Notes: a model not told the origin generated them from the sequence alone. Counted from the stretch's first letter, positions 22,256 to 33,600 are shown. The stretch: DNA of 64,000 bases from Methylococcales bacterium (GCA_028707085.1 JAQTUW010000007.1:24570-88569); one strand, 5' to 3'. Numbers and translations: made by a program.

Positions 22256-22837
22256 TTATTCAATAATTTCGGCTTTTTCAATCACGATATCGGTTTTTGG
22301 TACGTCCTGATGGCCGCCGCGATTGCTGGTAGGTTGTTTGGCCATGCTGTCTACCACATCCATGCCTTCCGTCACTTCGGCGAACACGGCATAACCCCAG
22401 CCGCTAGAGGTAGGGCTGGTGTAATCCAGAAACGAATTATCCTTGTAGTTGATAAAAAATTGCGCGGTGGCGGAATCGGGGTCGCTGGTACGGGCCATGG
22501 CGATGCTGCCGCGTTTGTTTTTCAGGCCGTTGTCGGCTTCGTTTTTAATGGGGGCATTGGTGGATTTCTGGCTGAAAGAGCTGTCGAAACCGCCGCCCTG
22601 CGCCATAAAGCCCGGAATAACCCGGTGAAAAATGGTGCCGTTGTAAAAGCCCTGCTTAACATAAGCGATAAAATTGGCGGCGGTAAGCGGTGCTTTTTCG
22701 TCTTCAAGCTGTAGGACGATATCGCCAAGATTAGTGGTCAGTTTTACTTTGGTATGTGTGGTAGACATGTGTTTTTCTGTTGAAAATGAAAGGGTTGAAA
22801 ATAAAAACAGCATAAGGTAAACAAAGGTGCGACGCAT
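22256..22837 (-). CDS. Peptidyl-prolyl cis-trans isomerase (cyclophilin)
   Basis: [53 protein letters not shown]; signal-like N-terminal extension. Confidence 0.93.
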   Translation of the reverse strand: MRRTFVYLMLFLFSTLSFSTEKHMSTTHTKVKLTTNLGDIVLQLEDEKAPLTAANFIAYVKQGFYNGTIFHRVIPGFMAQGGGFDSSFSQKSTNAPIKNEADNGLKNKRGSIAMARTSDPDSATAQFFINYKDNSFLDYTSPTSSGWGYAVFAEVTEGMDVVDSMAKQPTSNRGGHQDVPKTDIVIEKAEIIE

Positions 22838-22950
22838 GGATAATCCTTAAAATCACTGCGGAACGGGAATTCTATGTGTTTTTATCTTGAAAGAGAAGCT
22901 GGAATCTTGATAGATTGCCGGGTCTTTTGCAGTATTCACTCTTTGATAAC

Positions 22951-24363
22951 ATGCTGAAAATCTATAATACCCTGACCCGTAGCAAGCAAGAATTCATCCC
23001 CCGACAAGCCGGCAAGGTCGGCATGTATGTTTGCGGGATGACGGTTTACGACTATTGCCATATCGGCCATGCCAGAGTGATGGTGGTTTTCGATACTGTA
23101 GCCCGCTATTTGCGGCATTGCGGCTATCAGCTTGCTTATGTGCGGAATATTACCGATATCGACGACAAGATCATTCAGCGCGCCCATGACAATCTTGAAT
23201 CCTGCGAGACGCTGACCGGCCGTTTTATCGAGGCCATGCACGCCGATGAGCGCGCCCTGTCTGTGCTGCCGCCGGATAGCGAGCCGCGCGCCACCCAGTC
23301 CATCGCTCAAATCATCGCCATGATCGAAAAACTGCTGGCCGCAGAGTTTGCCTATGTGGGCGGCAACGGCGACGTGTTTTATGCCGTCGGCCGGTTCCAG
23401 GGTTACGGCAAGCTGTCCGGTAAAAATATCGAAGATTTGCAGGCCGGGGAAAGAGTGGACGTGGATACCGCCAAGCGCGATCCGCTGGACTTTGTGCTGT
23501 GGAAAATGGCCAAACCCGGCGAGCCTTTTTGGGATTCACCCTGGGGCGCCGGCCGGCCCGGCTGGCATATAGAATGTTCCGCCATGTCCACCTGCTGCCT
23601 GGGCAACCATTTCGATATCCACGGCGGCGGCATGGATTTGCAGTTTCCGCATCATGAAAACGAAATCGCCCAGTCGGAAGGCGCAACGGGGGAGACTTTC
23701 GTCAATTACTGGATGCATAACGGGTTTGTGCGGGTCAACGAGGAAAAAATGTCCAAATCGCTGGGCAACTTCTTTACCGTGCGCGAAGTGCTTAAGCAAT
23801 ACAGGCCGGAGGTCATCCGCTTTTTTATCCTCTCCAGCCATTACCGCAGTCCGCTGAACTATTCCACGGCGCAACTGGATGATGCGACAGCGGCCTTGAC
23901 CAGACTGTATACGGCCTTGCGGAGTGTGGACTTTGCCAGCGCCATATCCGAGGAGGACAAGGCGGCAGGCATATTATTGATTAATTGCGAGCAACAGTTT
24001 AACGAGGCAATGGATGATGATTTCAATACCCCGGTCGCGCTATCGGTATTGTTTGAGCTGGCAAGGGCGATCAACAGACAAACCAATCCCGGCGTAAAGG
24101 CTTATCTGGGAGGAGAGTTGAAGCGGCTGGCAGGAGACGTGCTGGGCCTGCTGCAGGACGATCCAGACAGTTTTTTGAAAGGCGGCGTGGCAGCCGACGG
24201 ACTGGATGAACAGCAAATAGAACAGTTGATAGCGGCCAGAAAATTCGCCAAGGCCGGCAAGGACTGGGCGCAGGCGGACAGCATTCGCGAACAGTTGAAA
24301 GCGCAGGGCGTGATTCTGGAAGACGTGGCCGGCGGCAACACCATCTGGCGTAGGGAAGGGTAG
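22951..24363 (+). CDS. cysS: Cysteinyl-tRNA synthetase
   Basis: [17 protein letters not shown]...[20 protein letters not shown]...[16 protein letters not shown]; start chosen at ATG 22951. Confidence 0.97.
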   Translation: MLKIYNTLTRSKQEFIPRQAGKVGMYVCGMTVYDYCHIGHARVMVVFDTVARYLRHCGYQLAYVRNITDIDDKIIQRAHDNLESCETLTGRFIEAMHADERALSVLPPDSEPRATQSIAQIIAMIEKLLAAEFAYVGGNGDVFYAVGRFQGYGKLSGKNIEDLQAGERVDVDTAKRDPLDFVLWKMAKPGEPFWDSPWGAGRPGWHIECSAMSTCCLGNHFDIHGGGMDLQFPHHENEIAQSEGATGETFVNYWMHNGFVRVNEEKMSKSLGNFFTVREVLKQYRPEVIRFFILSSHYRSPLNYSTAQLDDATAALTRLYTALRSVDFASAISEEDKAAGILLINCEQQFNEAMDDDFNTPVALSVLFELARAINRQTNPGVKAYLGGELKRLAGDVLGLLQDDPDSFLKGGVAADGLDEQQIEQLIAARKFAKAGKDWAQADSIREQLKAQGVILEDVAGGNTIWRREG

Positions 24364-24366
24364 GTT

Positions 24367-24996
24367 ATGAGCGAAATCAAGCATAAATCGGTTCAGACCT
24401 TTCTGGACGAACTGGCCGGCAAACAGGCTACTCCCGGCGGCGGCAGCGTTGCGGCCCTGATGGGTGCGCAGGCGGCGGCCCTGGTGGCCATGGTCTGCAA
24501 TCTGACCCTGGGCAAACCCAAATACGCCGAGGTCGAACTTGAGATGCAAAGTCTGTTGCTGCAAGCCGAGGCCTTGCGCGATGAGCTGACCGCCATGATC
24601 AAGGCCGATGTGGATGTGTTTGATAAACTGATGGGCTGTTACAGCCTGCCCAAAGGCGCCGAAGCCGAGAAAGCGCTGAGAGCCGGCCGAATTCAGGAAG
24701 TGTTGAAGGAAGCCACCGATGTACCGCTGGCCTGCGCCCGGGCCTGCGCCAAAGCGCTGGCTTTAAGCCGGACAGCGGCCGAAAAAGGCAGTCAGGGGGT
24801 GATTAGCGATGCCGGCGTCGCCGCTATGGCGGCCTATGCCGGTTTGAAAAGCGCGGCATTGAACGTGCAGATCAATGCCGCCGGCCTAAAGGATCGCGAT
24901 TTCGCCGAAGCCAGGTTGGCGGCTTTGCAGGCCATTATTCAGGATGCGGAGCCGCAGGCGGCGGCCATTTACGATCTGGTGAGCGGCAGGCTTTAA
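24367..24996 (+). CDS. Cyclodeaminase/cyclohydrolase family protein (FchA-like methenyl-H4F cyclohydrolase)
   Basis: VQTFLDELAGKQATPGGGSVAALMGAQAAALVAMVCNLTLGK. Confidence 0.9.
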   Translation: MSEIKHKSVQTFLDELAGKQATPGGGSVAALMGAQAAALVAMVCNLTLGKPKYAEVELEMQSLLLQAEALRDELTAMIKADVDVFDKLMGCYSLPKGAEAEKALRAGRIQEVLKEATDVPLACARACAKALALSRTAAEKGSQGVISDAGVAAMAAYAGLKSAALNVQINAAGLKDRDFAEARLAALQAIIQDAEPQAAAIYDLVSGRL

Positions 24997-25265
24997 AGAC
25001 TGTTTGACGGCGCAGGCGTCATGAGCTGTCGCACTGCAATACAGCGCGCCGATTCCTCAACTGCAAGATTGTCGCCGTTCCGGATGGTGAATCGGATGGG
25101 CGAAGAGACTGGCGTAGACATTGTTGAGACAAATCCGGCGACGCGGATTGAGCCGCTAAAAACAGACAAATCAGAAAAAATTGTTTGACGAAAAATTAAA
25201 ATCACTGTAATATGCAAACTCTTCACGGGGAGCTTCAGTTTCTCTGAACTAAACGAAGATCAATT

Positions 25266-25342
25266 CGGGGTATAGCGCAGTCTGGTAGCGCGTCTGCTTT
25301 GGGAGCAGAATGTCGGGAGTTCGAATCTCTCTACCCCGACCA
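25266..25342 (+). tRNA. tRNA-Pro (TGG)
   Basis: CGGGGTATAGCGCAGTCTGGTAGCGCGTCTGCTTTGGGAGCAGAATGTCGGGAGTTCGAATCTCTCTACCCCGACCA; cloverleaf, encoded CCA. Confidence 0.97.
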
Positions 25343-25348
25343 AGATTT

Positions 25349-25425
25349 GCGCTTGTAGCTCAGTAGGATAGAGCATCGGCCTTCTAAGCCGAGGGTCGCA
25401 GGTTCGAATCCTGCCAAGCGTGCCA
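25349..25425 (+). tRNA. tRNA-Arg (TCT)
   Basis: GCGCTTGTAGCTCAGTAGGATAGAGCATCGGCCTTCTAAGCCGAGGGTCGCAGGTTCGAATCCTGCCAAGCGTGCCA. Confidence 0.97.
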
Positions 25426-25444
25426 TTCCTAAAGAATTCAATAT

Positions 25445-25521
25445 GGTGAGCGTAGCTCAGTTGGTAGAGTCCCGGATTGTGATTCCGGTTGTCGTGGGTT
25501 CGAGCCCCATCGTTCACCCCA
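25445..25521 (+). tRNA. tRNA-His (GTG) with encoded G-1
   Basis: GGTGAGCGTAGCTCAGTTGGTAGAGTCCCGGATTGTGATTCCGGTTGTCGTGGGTTCGAGCCCCATCGTTCACCCCA. Confidence 0.96.
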
Positions 25522-25589
25522 CCAAAATCAATAACATAGCGTACATTTAAAGGGCTTTCCCCTCTCGCTGGTGGGAATCTGGTGGGAAA

Positions 25590-25730
25590 TCATTCGCCAG
25601 CAGGTCTCACTAAACTTGGTTTAACATCATAAATATTCAGCATGCTGGCATTACGATGTCCGCTAGCTTCTTGCTTATTTCCAGTCGTATCCGTTACGCC
25701 TTTTCGCTTCAAATCATGGAAAGTGAAGTG
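25590..25730 (-). pseudogene. C-terminal fragment of a tyrosine recombinase/phage integrase
   Basis: FTFHDLKRKGVTDTTGNKQEASGHRNASMLNIYDVKPSLVRPAGE resembles integrase C-terminus (HDLR..T..GH...M...Y); no full-length gene. Confidence 0.65.
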
Positions 25731-26040
25731 ATTAAACTCGTGTCCGACCGCAATAATATTGTCGTTATTGCCGACGAAGCCCATCGAACGCAATACGGTT
25801 TTGAAGCTAAACTCAAGGCTGTCAAATCAGCAACGGTTAAGGCAGCGCCCACCGCAGCCAATTATGAATGGGCTTTACAAAAAGTAGTGGCGGATAAACC
25901 GCCGCCTGCCTATCAGAACGCCTTTCAAGTGGGTTATGCCCAGCATTTACGCGATGCGCTGCCTAATGTCACTTTCGTAGCCTTTACCGGTACCCCGGTT
26001 TCTTTGGAAGACCGCGACACCCGTTCCGTATTTGGCGAGC
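25716..26040 (+). pseudogene. Internal fragment of type I restriction enzyme HsdR
   Basis: VIKLVSDRNNIVVIADEAHRTQYGFEAKLKA...FQVGYAQHLRDALPNVTFVAFTGTPVSLEDRDTRSVFGE; DEAH and FTGTP motifs, no flanking HsdR domains. Confidence 0.8.
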
Positions 26041-26323
26041 ATAGCCGCCTACGCCCGCTAACACCAGTTGGCAGACAACGCTGTGCCTGTGGGATGGCGC
26101 TTTCCTAACGGGGATTGAATGTGAACTGAAGTCGCTTGAAGTGAGTGGCTGTATGGGAGGTGCTGATCGGCTTATCAAGGTTCAACAAGGTTCAACAAGG
26201 CGGAAGCCTGTGCTGAGGAAACCGATGGGGTATTCAATCAGGAAGCTGAAGTCACACCCATTACGGCAGACCTTTCGGCATCCGCGGCCGAACACTGCGC
26301 TTAAACAGTTAAAGCTCATTCAT

Positions 26324-29300
26324 CTAGCCCAGCACAGCAAACAATTGCTGCACATCAGCGTATATTTGCTGAATCAACGCCTCTGGAACATTGGGGCTTT
26401 GATTTAAGGCGGTAACTTGTAGCACCAGCGCCGCCTGCTCCAGTGTCAATCGGTTTTGCGGCACAATTTCGCTGTATAACCAGACGGCTACAGTCGCCAA
26501 GGGCGGTGTTTGCGTCTGTCCGCTTAAGGCTGTCACCTTCAGTACGATTGCAGAGGCCAGCAAATCTATCACGCCGGCGCTGCAATGCTGATTCAGCAAT
26601 ATTTCTGCTGAACGCAGCTTTTGCATCGCTGCTGTCAATAACGGATTTTCTGGCGGAGTTTCCGGTGTAATGGGTTCGAATACGACCCGGGCTTCGGATA
26701 GCGGGGATGCGTGGCCTAAACGTTGCAAACTGCGTAAGGTGCGGACGTCTATTACCGCGAACGGTATATCCTGTTCTGACGATATATCCAATGCGGCCTG
26801 TTCGTCGCTTTCCTGGCAGTGTTCGACCACTGCCAGCAGGCTACCGCTTCTAGCCAGAATACGTTCGATACGGTGTCCAAAGGTGATTTGGATTTTTTCG
26901 ATTAACCGCTTGATCTCATCATCCTGTTCGTCAACTGCATCCGTCGTTTTCGTATGTGCGAATTCTTCGGTATGTTCCTGACTGGGTATAGCGGTCGAAT
27001 CTGCCGAGGGTTCCGATTTGGCGGCGGATTTTTGCAGATCCGCCAAATCGTCAATCAAGGTTTCCAGCATTTTTTTGGAAACGCCGACGATATCTTCCGA
27101 AGCGTTTGGATCAATCACGTTATCGAATAATTCACGTTTGCCTTTCACCAGTTTGGCGACATGTTGTTCGTAGGAATCTTCCGCCAACAGAAGGAAAATC
27201 TGAACGTTCTGTTTTTGGCCTAGGCGATGTATGCGGGCGATGCGTTGATCCAGTATGGCGGGATTCCAGGGCATATCCAGATTGATTAACACAGTTGCCG
27301 ATTGCAGATTTAAGCCGACACCCCCGGCGTCTGTGGAAATAAATACCTGAATCGCATCGTCGTGCTGGAATTTTTCCATTAATTCACCGCGTTTTTGAGT
27401 CGGGATGCCGCCATGTAGATGGACAAAACCTAAGCCCATACTGCGCACCAAAGTCTCGACCATGTCAGTCATTAGCGCCCATTGCGAAAACACGACCGCT
27501 TTGCGATTGCTTTGTACGCATAATTCGTCCAGTAACCTTGCCAGTTCATCCAGTTTGGGCGAACCTTGGGTTTCCTTATCGACCAGGCCGGCTGCGTTAC
27601 AAGCCATGCGCGCCTGTTGCAAGGCAGCCATCAACCGGTTTTGTTCGCTAGGCGTTAATGGCCGCTTTTTGGCGAGGGTCGCTAGTAGTCCTGCTGCACT
27701 TAATGCCGAGTCGTGCAATTCCACCTGCTTATCGTTCATGGCGATGTCTAATATCACTTCGGTCCGATCCGGCAGTTGATCGCTGACCAGCGTACGGTTG
27801 CGGCGCAATACCACCGGAGCAATGCGTCGCCGCAATTCCGACAGGTTGCGGTAGCCGATTACCTTGCCGCGCTCATCAGTGATATGAAAATCCATGAGGC
27901 ATCGCCATAGCGGCCCGAGTACTCGGGAGTCGACCATTTGCAGAAGACTGTAGAGGTCTTCCAGGCGATTTTCCAGCGGTGTGCCGGTGAGGACAAATAC
28001 GTAACGGCTAGGAATCTGTTTTACTGTGGAAGCGAGTTTGGTGCGCCAGTTTTTAATGCGTTGCGCTTCATCGAGAATCAGCAGATCGGGTTTAAGCGTT
28101 TCGCTGATGATCGAAAGGTCTCGCAGTATCAGTTCGTAATTGATGATGAAAAACAAGGCGTCGGCCCGATATTGCACAGTACGATTTTCCGCCGATCCTT
28201 GAATAATTTGCACAGATCGGTCGGTGAATTTTGCAATTTCCCTGGCCCATTGGTGCTTTAAGGATGCCGGGCAAACGATTAGAACCCGATTGACCGCGAC
28301 ATTATCAGTTAACCAGCAGGCGGCGGTGATAGCTTGCAGGGTTTTCCCCAAACCCATATCGTCCGCCAGTAGCGCACGGCCTCTGGAGGCCAGAAACGCT
28401 ACGCCTTCGGACTGGTAGGGAAATAACCGTACCTTGATGCCAGGTAAAACGCCGTTGCTTTGCAGAATTATCCGGCTGATTTCACGGCCCCGCAAGCTTT
28501 GAGCGGCATCTTCAGCGCATTGCTGAACGTATTGCATGACATCGTCGCCTAATAGAAAATCGTCGCGTCCGTAAATCTGTTGCGAAAAACGGAAAAAGTC
28601 TTCCGGCAAACGGCCGTTAAACACGTCTTGCTGGTTAAAAAATTCGCTAAACAGGCGGGCAAGACTTCCTTCTGGTTGAGCGCAGCGCTGTAATCGAATT
28701 ACCGGCCGGGTCGCCGATTCCCAGGCTAGATAGACAAAGGACAGCGTAAAACCCCGATCTTTGAAGGACTGGTATTCAGGGCTTTTTTTTGCATAATGCA
28801 ATACGGCTTCAATGTGCTTGCAGGTGCCGAGCCGATTACTGGCCAGGTCGGGGCAGGTGCAGTAGTTCATGCGCTGATCGAGCGAGCGAATCTGTACCTG
28901 ATACGAGCGTTGCCAATGAGTCGCCGACACCATGGAAGTGGCCTGCCATGTGCCGAAACCGAGATTACCGCTAAGCAGTTTGACTTTAACTTCGTTACGG
29001 CCTTTTTTGACGCGTTCCTGAATAGCTTCCTCAACGGCAGTGCCTAATCCGGCGGCATCCTCAGCGTATTGATTGGCATAGCTGTATAAAGCTGCTATGG
29101 CATGGTTGCAGACGCTATGATCCGTATTGCAATCGCAATCGACAAATAAAGTACCGTCTTCCGCCAAGGATAGGGCGACCCAGTAAATCTCTTCGTCGGC
29201 GTCTTCCACTTGTGCAATCAGGCGCTCGTTTTCCTTATCCAGTGCAATGACCCGGTTTTCGGTAAAATAAGCCAGACCCTGTTTGATCAGTTCGCTGGAG

Positions 29301-29350
29301 GCAATAGAATATAGACGTTCAATGTCGTATAAAAATTGATCGTTATCCAT
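26324..29350 (-). CDS. SWIM zinc-finger SNF2-family helicase/ATPase
   Basis: SWIM motif CTCPDLASNRLGTCKHIEAVL, LLADDMGLGKTLQAI, DEAQ (LLILDEAQRIKN), STDAGGVGLNLQSATVLINLDMPWNPAILDQRIARIHRLGQ; start chosen at MDNDQFLYD (29350). Confidence 0.93.
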   Translation of the reverse strand: MDNDQFLYDIERLYSIASSELIKQGLAYFTENRVIALDKENERLIAQVEDADEEIYWVALSLAEDGTLFVDCDCNTDHSVCNHAIAALYSYANQYAEDAAGLGTAVEEAIQERVKKGRNEVKVKLLSGNLGFGTWQATSMVSATHWQRSYQVQIRSLDQRMNYCTCPDLASNRLGTCKHIEAVLHYAKKSPEYQSFKDRGFTLSFVYLAWESATRPVIRLQRCAQPEGSLARLFSEFFNQQDVFNGRLPEDFFRFSQQIYGRDDFLLGDDVMQYVQQCAEDAAQSLRGREISRIILQSNGVLPGIKVRLFPYQSEGVAFLASRGRALLADDMGLGKTLQAITAACWLTDNVAVNRVLIVCPASLKHQWAREIAKFTDRSVQIIQGSAENRTVQYRADALFFIINYELILRDLSIISETLKPDLLILDEAQRIKNWRTKLASTVKQIPSRYVFVLTGTPLENRLEDLYSLLQMVDSRVLGPLWRCLMDFHITDERGKVIGYRNLSELRRRIAPVVLRRNRTLVSDQLPDRTEVILDIAMNDKQVELHDSALSAAGLLATLAKKRPLTPSEQNRLMAALQQARMACNAAGLVDKETQGSPKLDELARLLDELCVQSNRKAVVFSQWALMTDMVETLVRSMGLGFVHLHGGIPTQKRGELMEKFQHDDAIQVFISTDAGGVGLNLQSATVLINLDMPWNPAILDQRIARIHRLGQKQNVQIFLLLAEDSYEQHVAKLVKGKRELFDNVIDPNASEDIVGVSKKMLETLIDDLADLQKSAAKSEPSADSTAIPSQEHTEEFAHTKTTDAVDEQDDEIKRLIEKIQITFGHRIERILARSGSLLAVVEHCQESDEQAALDISSEQDIPFAVIDVRTLRSLQRLGHASPLSEARVVFEPITPETPPENPLLTAAMQKLRSAEILLNQHCSAGVIDLLASAIVLKVTALSGQTQTPPLATVAVWLYSEIVPQNRLTLEQAALVLQVTALNQSPNVPEALIQQIYADVQQLFAVLG

Positions 29351-29521
29351 AAGAGGTCGTAGGTAAATGTTGGGTTTTGATGTTTTGGAAAAGACTGGTT
29401 TCAAATGAGGGCGTTGCAAAACGACAAATGTCAGCAGGATTTTCCCTGAACAGGGGTGGAAAAGGGCGGCCATTACTGGCAAGATGGCGTATCTGACGCA
29501 CACAGCAACGCCCCGACCACT

Positions 29522-29640
29522 ATGAATCATACGCAACGCACAAACATCATGCAACGTTGGCATGTCATCTGGCGCGATCTAATCCCTGAATTGAAAGACG
29601 AAGTGGGTTGCCTGACGCCGAAATTAGAGAAGCACGTTAA
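29522..29640 (+). pseudogene. Truncated IS transposase N-terminus
   Basis: MQRWHVIWRDLIPELKDEVGCLTPKLEKH resembles the N-terminus of IS4-type transposases recalled as W-HVI..ELLPEL..E...LTPKLEK; reading frame then ends. Recognition from memory, no search run. Confidence 0.45.
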
Positions 29641-29750
29641 ATGTGGTCGTCTCAGGACGGGTGAAGTGCGCGAGTCGAAGCTGCCCGAATCGGTCGGCAA
29701 CTGACACAAACACAGATTTTTGCAAGTTTTGCCCAAATCAGCGAGCCGTT

Positions 29751-30485
29751 ATGAATGAAACCGAGGCACTGGAATTCTTTGTCGTGCAAACCCAGGCTTT
29801 TACGGAAACTCTGGCAAGCCAGCGCGGCTGCCAGGGTTTGATCGATAGCCTATTGTCGCAGGCTTTCAGCAGTTTTGACGGCAATGTCGCCCTGGATGCG
29901 GCAGGTTTGCCGGAAATTGCCTGCCGCAAGGGCTGTGCGACCTGTTGCACGCTACGCGTTACGGCGACCGCCCCGGAAATACTGTTGATTGTCCGTTACA
30001 TCCGCTGGACGGGATTGGCCGATAGTCGTCTTAATCTGACCAAGCGAGTTATCAAGGCCGATCAGTCTACCAGAGGCATGGACGAAACTCAGCGGGTAAA
30101 GCTAAAGCGTCCTTGTCCCTTTATCATGCGCGGCGTTTGTGCGATATATCCAGTGCGGCCGCTGGCATGCCGAGGCCACGCCTGTTACGACAAACACGCC
30201 TGTCTGGAGGCGGCTGCGGGAAAAGTCGGCCGGATTCCCATTTCCGAACCGCACAGTCTCTTCCGCAGTCTGATTCAGAACGCCATGCAATCGGCTTTGC
30301 GCGATGCCGGTTATGCATGGGCCAGCTATGAACTGATTCAGTCTGTCAAGATAGGCCTGGACGGCGAACATTGTGCGGCGTCCTGGTTAAGGGGAGAGGA
30401 TGTGTTCGCGTCGGCCAGGATCGAAGACGTGAGTCTGGAAGAAATGGGTCATACTTTCGATCGCATCAAACTGCAAAGTCTTTAA
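29751..30485 (+). CDS. YkgJ-family cysteine cluster protein
   Basis: CRKGCATCCTLRV...CPFIMRGVCAIYPVRPLACRGHACYDKHAC. Confidence 0.85.
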   Translation: MNETEALEFFVVQTQAFTETLASQRGCQGLIDSLLSQAFSSFDGNVALDAAGLPEIACRKGCATCCTLRVTATAPEILLIVRYIRWTGLADSRLNLTKRVIKADQSTRGMDETQRVKLKRPCPFIMRGVCAIYPVRPLACRGHACYDKHACLEAAAGKVGRIPISEPHSLFRSLIQNAMQSALRDAGYAWASYELIQSVKIGLDGEHCAASWLRGEDVFASARIEDVSLEEMGHTFDRIKLQSL

Positions 30486-30609
30486 TCGGTTGGTTGGTCG
30501 TATAGGCGTCAGGCATGGTGTTGATGCCGGTTACGGTCGTTTTCGGGACTTGCCGGGATGGTGGCGGGTTACGATCCTGGCCGGGTTTCCCTGGCAAGGG
30601 TCAGACCGG

Positions 30610-33600
30610 TCAATACCTTACTTGCACGCCGTCGATTGTGAACAGGCGCCGTAGTCTGATCAATAACTCGTCGCTGGGGTGAACCCGCCATTCGTCACCT
30701 AACTGAATGACGGTTTTGGCGCTGGCGGTAGCGTAATGGATGCTGATAGGGCACGATCCGCCGCAGAAGGGTTTTAGAATGGCGCCCAGCGAGTCGAGGA
30801 GTAGCCGGTCTTGCGGGGATGCGCCGCCAGTCCAGTCCAGCATGATGCCGCGGGCGAACATTTCTCTGGCCTGCTCCATGCTGTAGAGTTTTTCCGCAGT
30901 CAGGCGCAGGCTGCTGGTAAAGTCGTCCATGCTCAATGAACCTTCCGCTACCAGCAGGGTGTCCTTGCAAAGCAGATCGCGGTATTTATCGTAAATTTCG
31001 CTGAATGCAGCCACTTCCAGGCGACCGGTGCGGTCGTCCAGGGTGGCGAAGCCCATGGTTTTGCCCAGCTTGGTTTGCCGGGTGCGCATTTCCACGATCA
31101 GACCTGCCACCCGGCCTTCCATTTTGCCTCTGGAGCGTTCGGCGTCGGCATGCAGGCTGGCGAAATTGCCGTGGATGATGTTTTTTAATTCCGGCAGATA
31201 TTCGGCGATGGGGTGTCCGGTCAGAAACAGGCCCAGGGTCTGTTTTTCGGCATCCAGTTTTTCCTTTTCAGTCCAGGGATCGACTTGGGTGGTGTAGGTT
31301 TCCGCTTGATTGTCGCCGGCCTCGATTTGCACGGCCAAGCCAAACAGGTCGTTTTGTCCGGCCTGCGCCATTTTTCCATGCTGCTCGGCAACCTTCAGTG
31401 CCGTGGTCAGCTCGGCCAGGTGCGCCGCCCGGTTGGTTTCGATGGAGTCCAGCGCGCCGGCCCGGATTAAGGCTTCCAGCACCCGGCGGTTGACTTTTCT
31501 GAGATCGACCCGCCTGCATAAATCATACAGGCCGGTGAAGGGGCCGTTAGTCTTGCGTTCCTTTAGCAGATCGTCGATGGCTGATTCGCCTACCCCCTTG
31601 ATGGCGCCTATGCCGTAAACGATCTGATTTTCGGCGTTAACCGTAAATCGGTAATCGGAAAGATTGATGTCCGGCGGACAGATTTTCAGATTCATTTCCC
31701 GGCATTCGTCGATCAGCACTACCACTTTATCGGTATTGTCCATATCCGAGGACATGACGGCGGCCATAAAGGCCGCCGGATAATGGGCTTTCAGCCAGGC
31801 GGTCTGGTAGGCGACCAGCGCATAGGCGGCGGAGTGCGATTTGTTGAAGCCGTAGCCGGCAAATTTTTCCATCAGGTCGAAGATGTAGGTGGCGATCGAT
31901 TCGTCAATGCCGTTATCGATTGCACCCTGGGTAAAACTTTCCCGCTGCTTGGCCATTTCCTCCGGTTTCTTTTTACCCATCGCCCGCCGCAGCATATCCG
32001 CGCCGCCCAGCGTATAGCCCGCCATTTCCCGGGCGATCTGCATCACCTGTTCCTGGTATAGAATGACGCCGTTGGTCGGGTTGAGTATGGGCTGCAGGAT
32101 AGGATGGGCGTATTCGGCCTTCGCGCCGTGCTTGACCTTGATGTAGTCATCGACCATGCCGGATTCCAGCGGGCCAGGCCGGAACAGCGCCACCAGGGCA
32201 ATGATGTCGTCGAAGCAGTCCGGTTTCAGTTTCTTGATCAGCTCTTTCATGCCGCGTGATTCAAGCTGAAACACGGCGGTGGTCTGGGCATTTTTTAACA
32301 GCTCATAACTCAGGGAATCGTCGCGGGGAATTTGGGTAATATCGACAGGCGCTTCGCCGCATTCCTGGCGTTTGCGATTGATGGTCTGTAAAGCCCAGTC
32401 TATGATGGTCAGGGTGCGCAGGCCCAGAAAGTCGAATTTGACCAGGCCGACCGCTTCCACATCGTCCTTGTCGAACTGGGTGACCAGATTGCCGCCGCCC
32501 TGTTCGCAATATAAGGGGGTGAAGTCGGTCAGTTTGGTTGGCGAAATCACCACGCCGCCGGCGTGTTTGCCGGCGTTGCGGGAGACGCCTTCCAATGTGC
32601 GGGCCATATCGACCAGCGCTTTGACTTCTTCTTCCGTGTCATACGAGGCTTTTAGTTCCGCACTTTCCTGTAAGGCTTTCTCCAGCGTCATGCCGATTTC
32701 AAACGGAATCAGCTTGGCCAGCCTGTCCACAAAGCCGTAGGCAAACGACATGACCCGGCCCACGTCGCGGATTACCGCCTTGGCGGCCATAGAACCGTAG
32801 GTGATGATTTGCGAAACATGATCGCGACCATAATGTTCGGCGACATAGTCGATGACTTCATCGCGGCGTTCCATGCAAAAATCGATATCGAAATCGGGCA
32901 TGGAAACCCGTTCGGGATTCAAAAAGCGCTCGAAAAGCAGGTCGAACTCGATCGGATCCAGATCGGTAATTTTTAAGGCGTAAGCCACCAGCGAGCCGGC
33001 TCCCGAGCCTCTGCCCGGCCCCACCGGGATAGAGTTGTTTTTGGCCCACTGGATGAAGTCGGCCACGATCATGAAATAGCCGGGAAAGCCCATCTGGGTG
33101 ATGACGTTCAGTTCTGTTTCCAGTCGCTGGTCGTAAACCTTGCGATTTTCCTCGAAACTGCCTGCGCCAATCGGCGGATAAACCTTGAGTCGTCCTTCCA
33201 GGCCCTGTCTGGAGGCTTCGATAAAATAGCTGTCCAGAGTCTTGCCGGATGGCACCGGAAAATCCGGCAGATAGTTTTCGCCCAGCGTCAGCGCGACATT
33301 GCAGCGTTTGGCGATTTCCACGCTGTTGGCCAGGGCTTCCGGAATGTCTGCAAAAAGTTCGGACATTTCCTGGGCTGTGCGCAGATATTGTTGTTCGGTG
33401 TAGTTTTTGGGGCGTCGACTGTCGTCCAGCACCCGGCCCTGATGGATGCAGACTCTTACTTCATGGGCCTCAAATTCGCTTTTGTTGATGAACCGCACGT
33501 CATTGGTGGCGACGACCGGTAAATTCAGCTCGGCAGCCAGATCGACCGCCAGCCTGATATAGCGTTCTTCCTCTGCTTTACCAACCCGTTGCAATTCCAG

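Noticed and set aside
25260-25517. 85-aa minus-strand ORF (…GRIRTCDPRLRRPMLYPTELQA…)
   Set aside because: It is the antisense translation of the three tRNA genes, a common spurious annotation.
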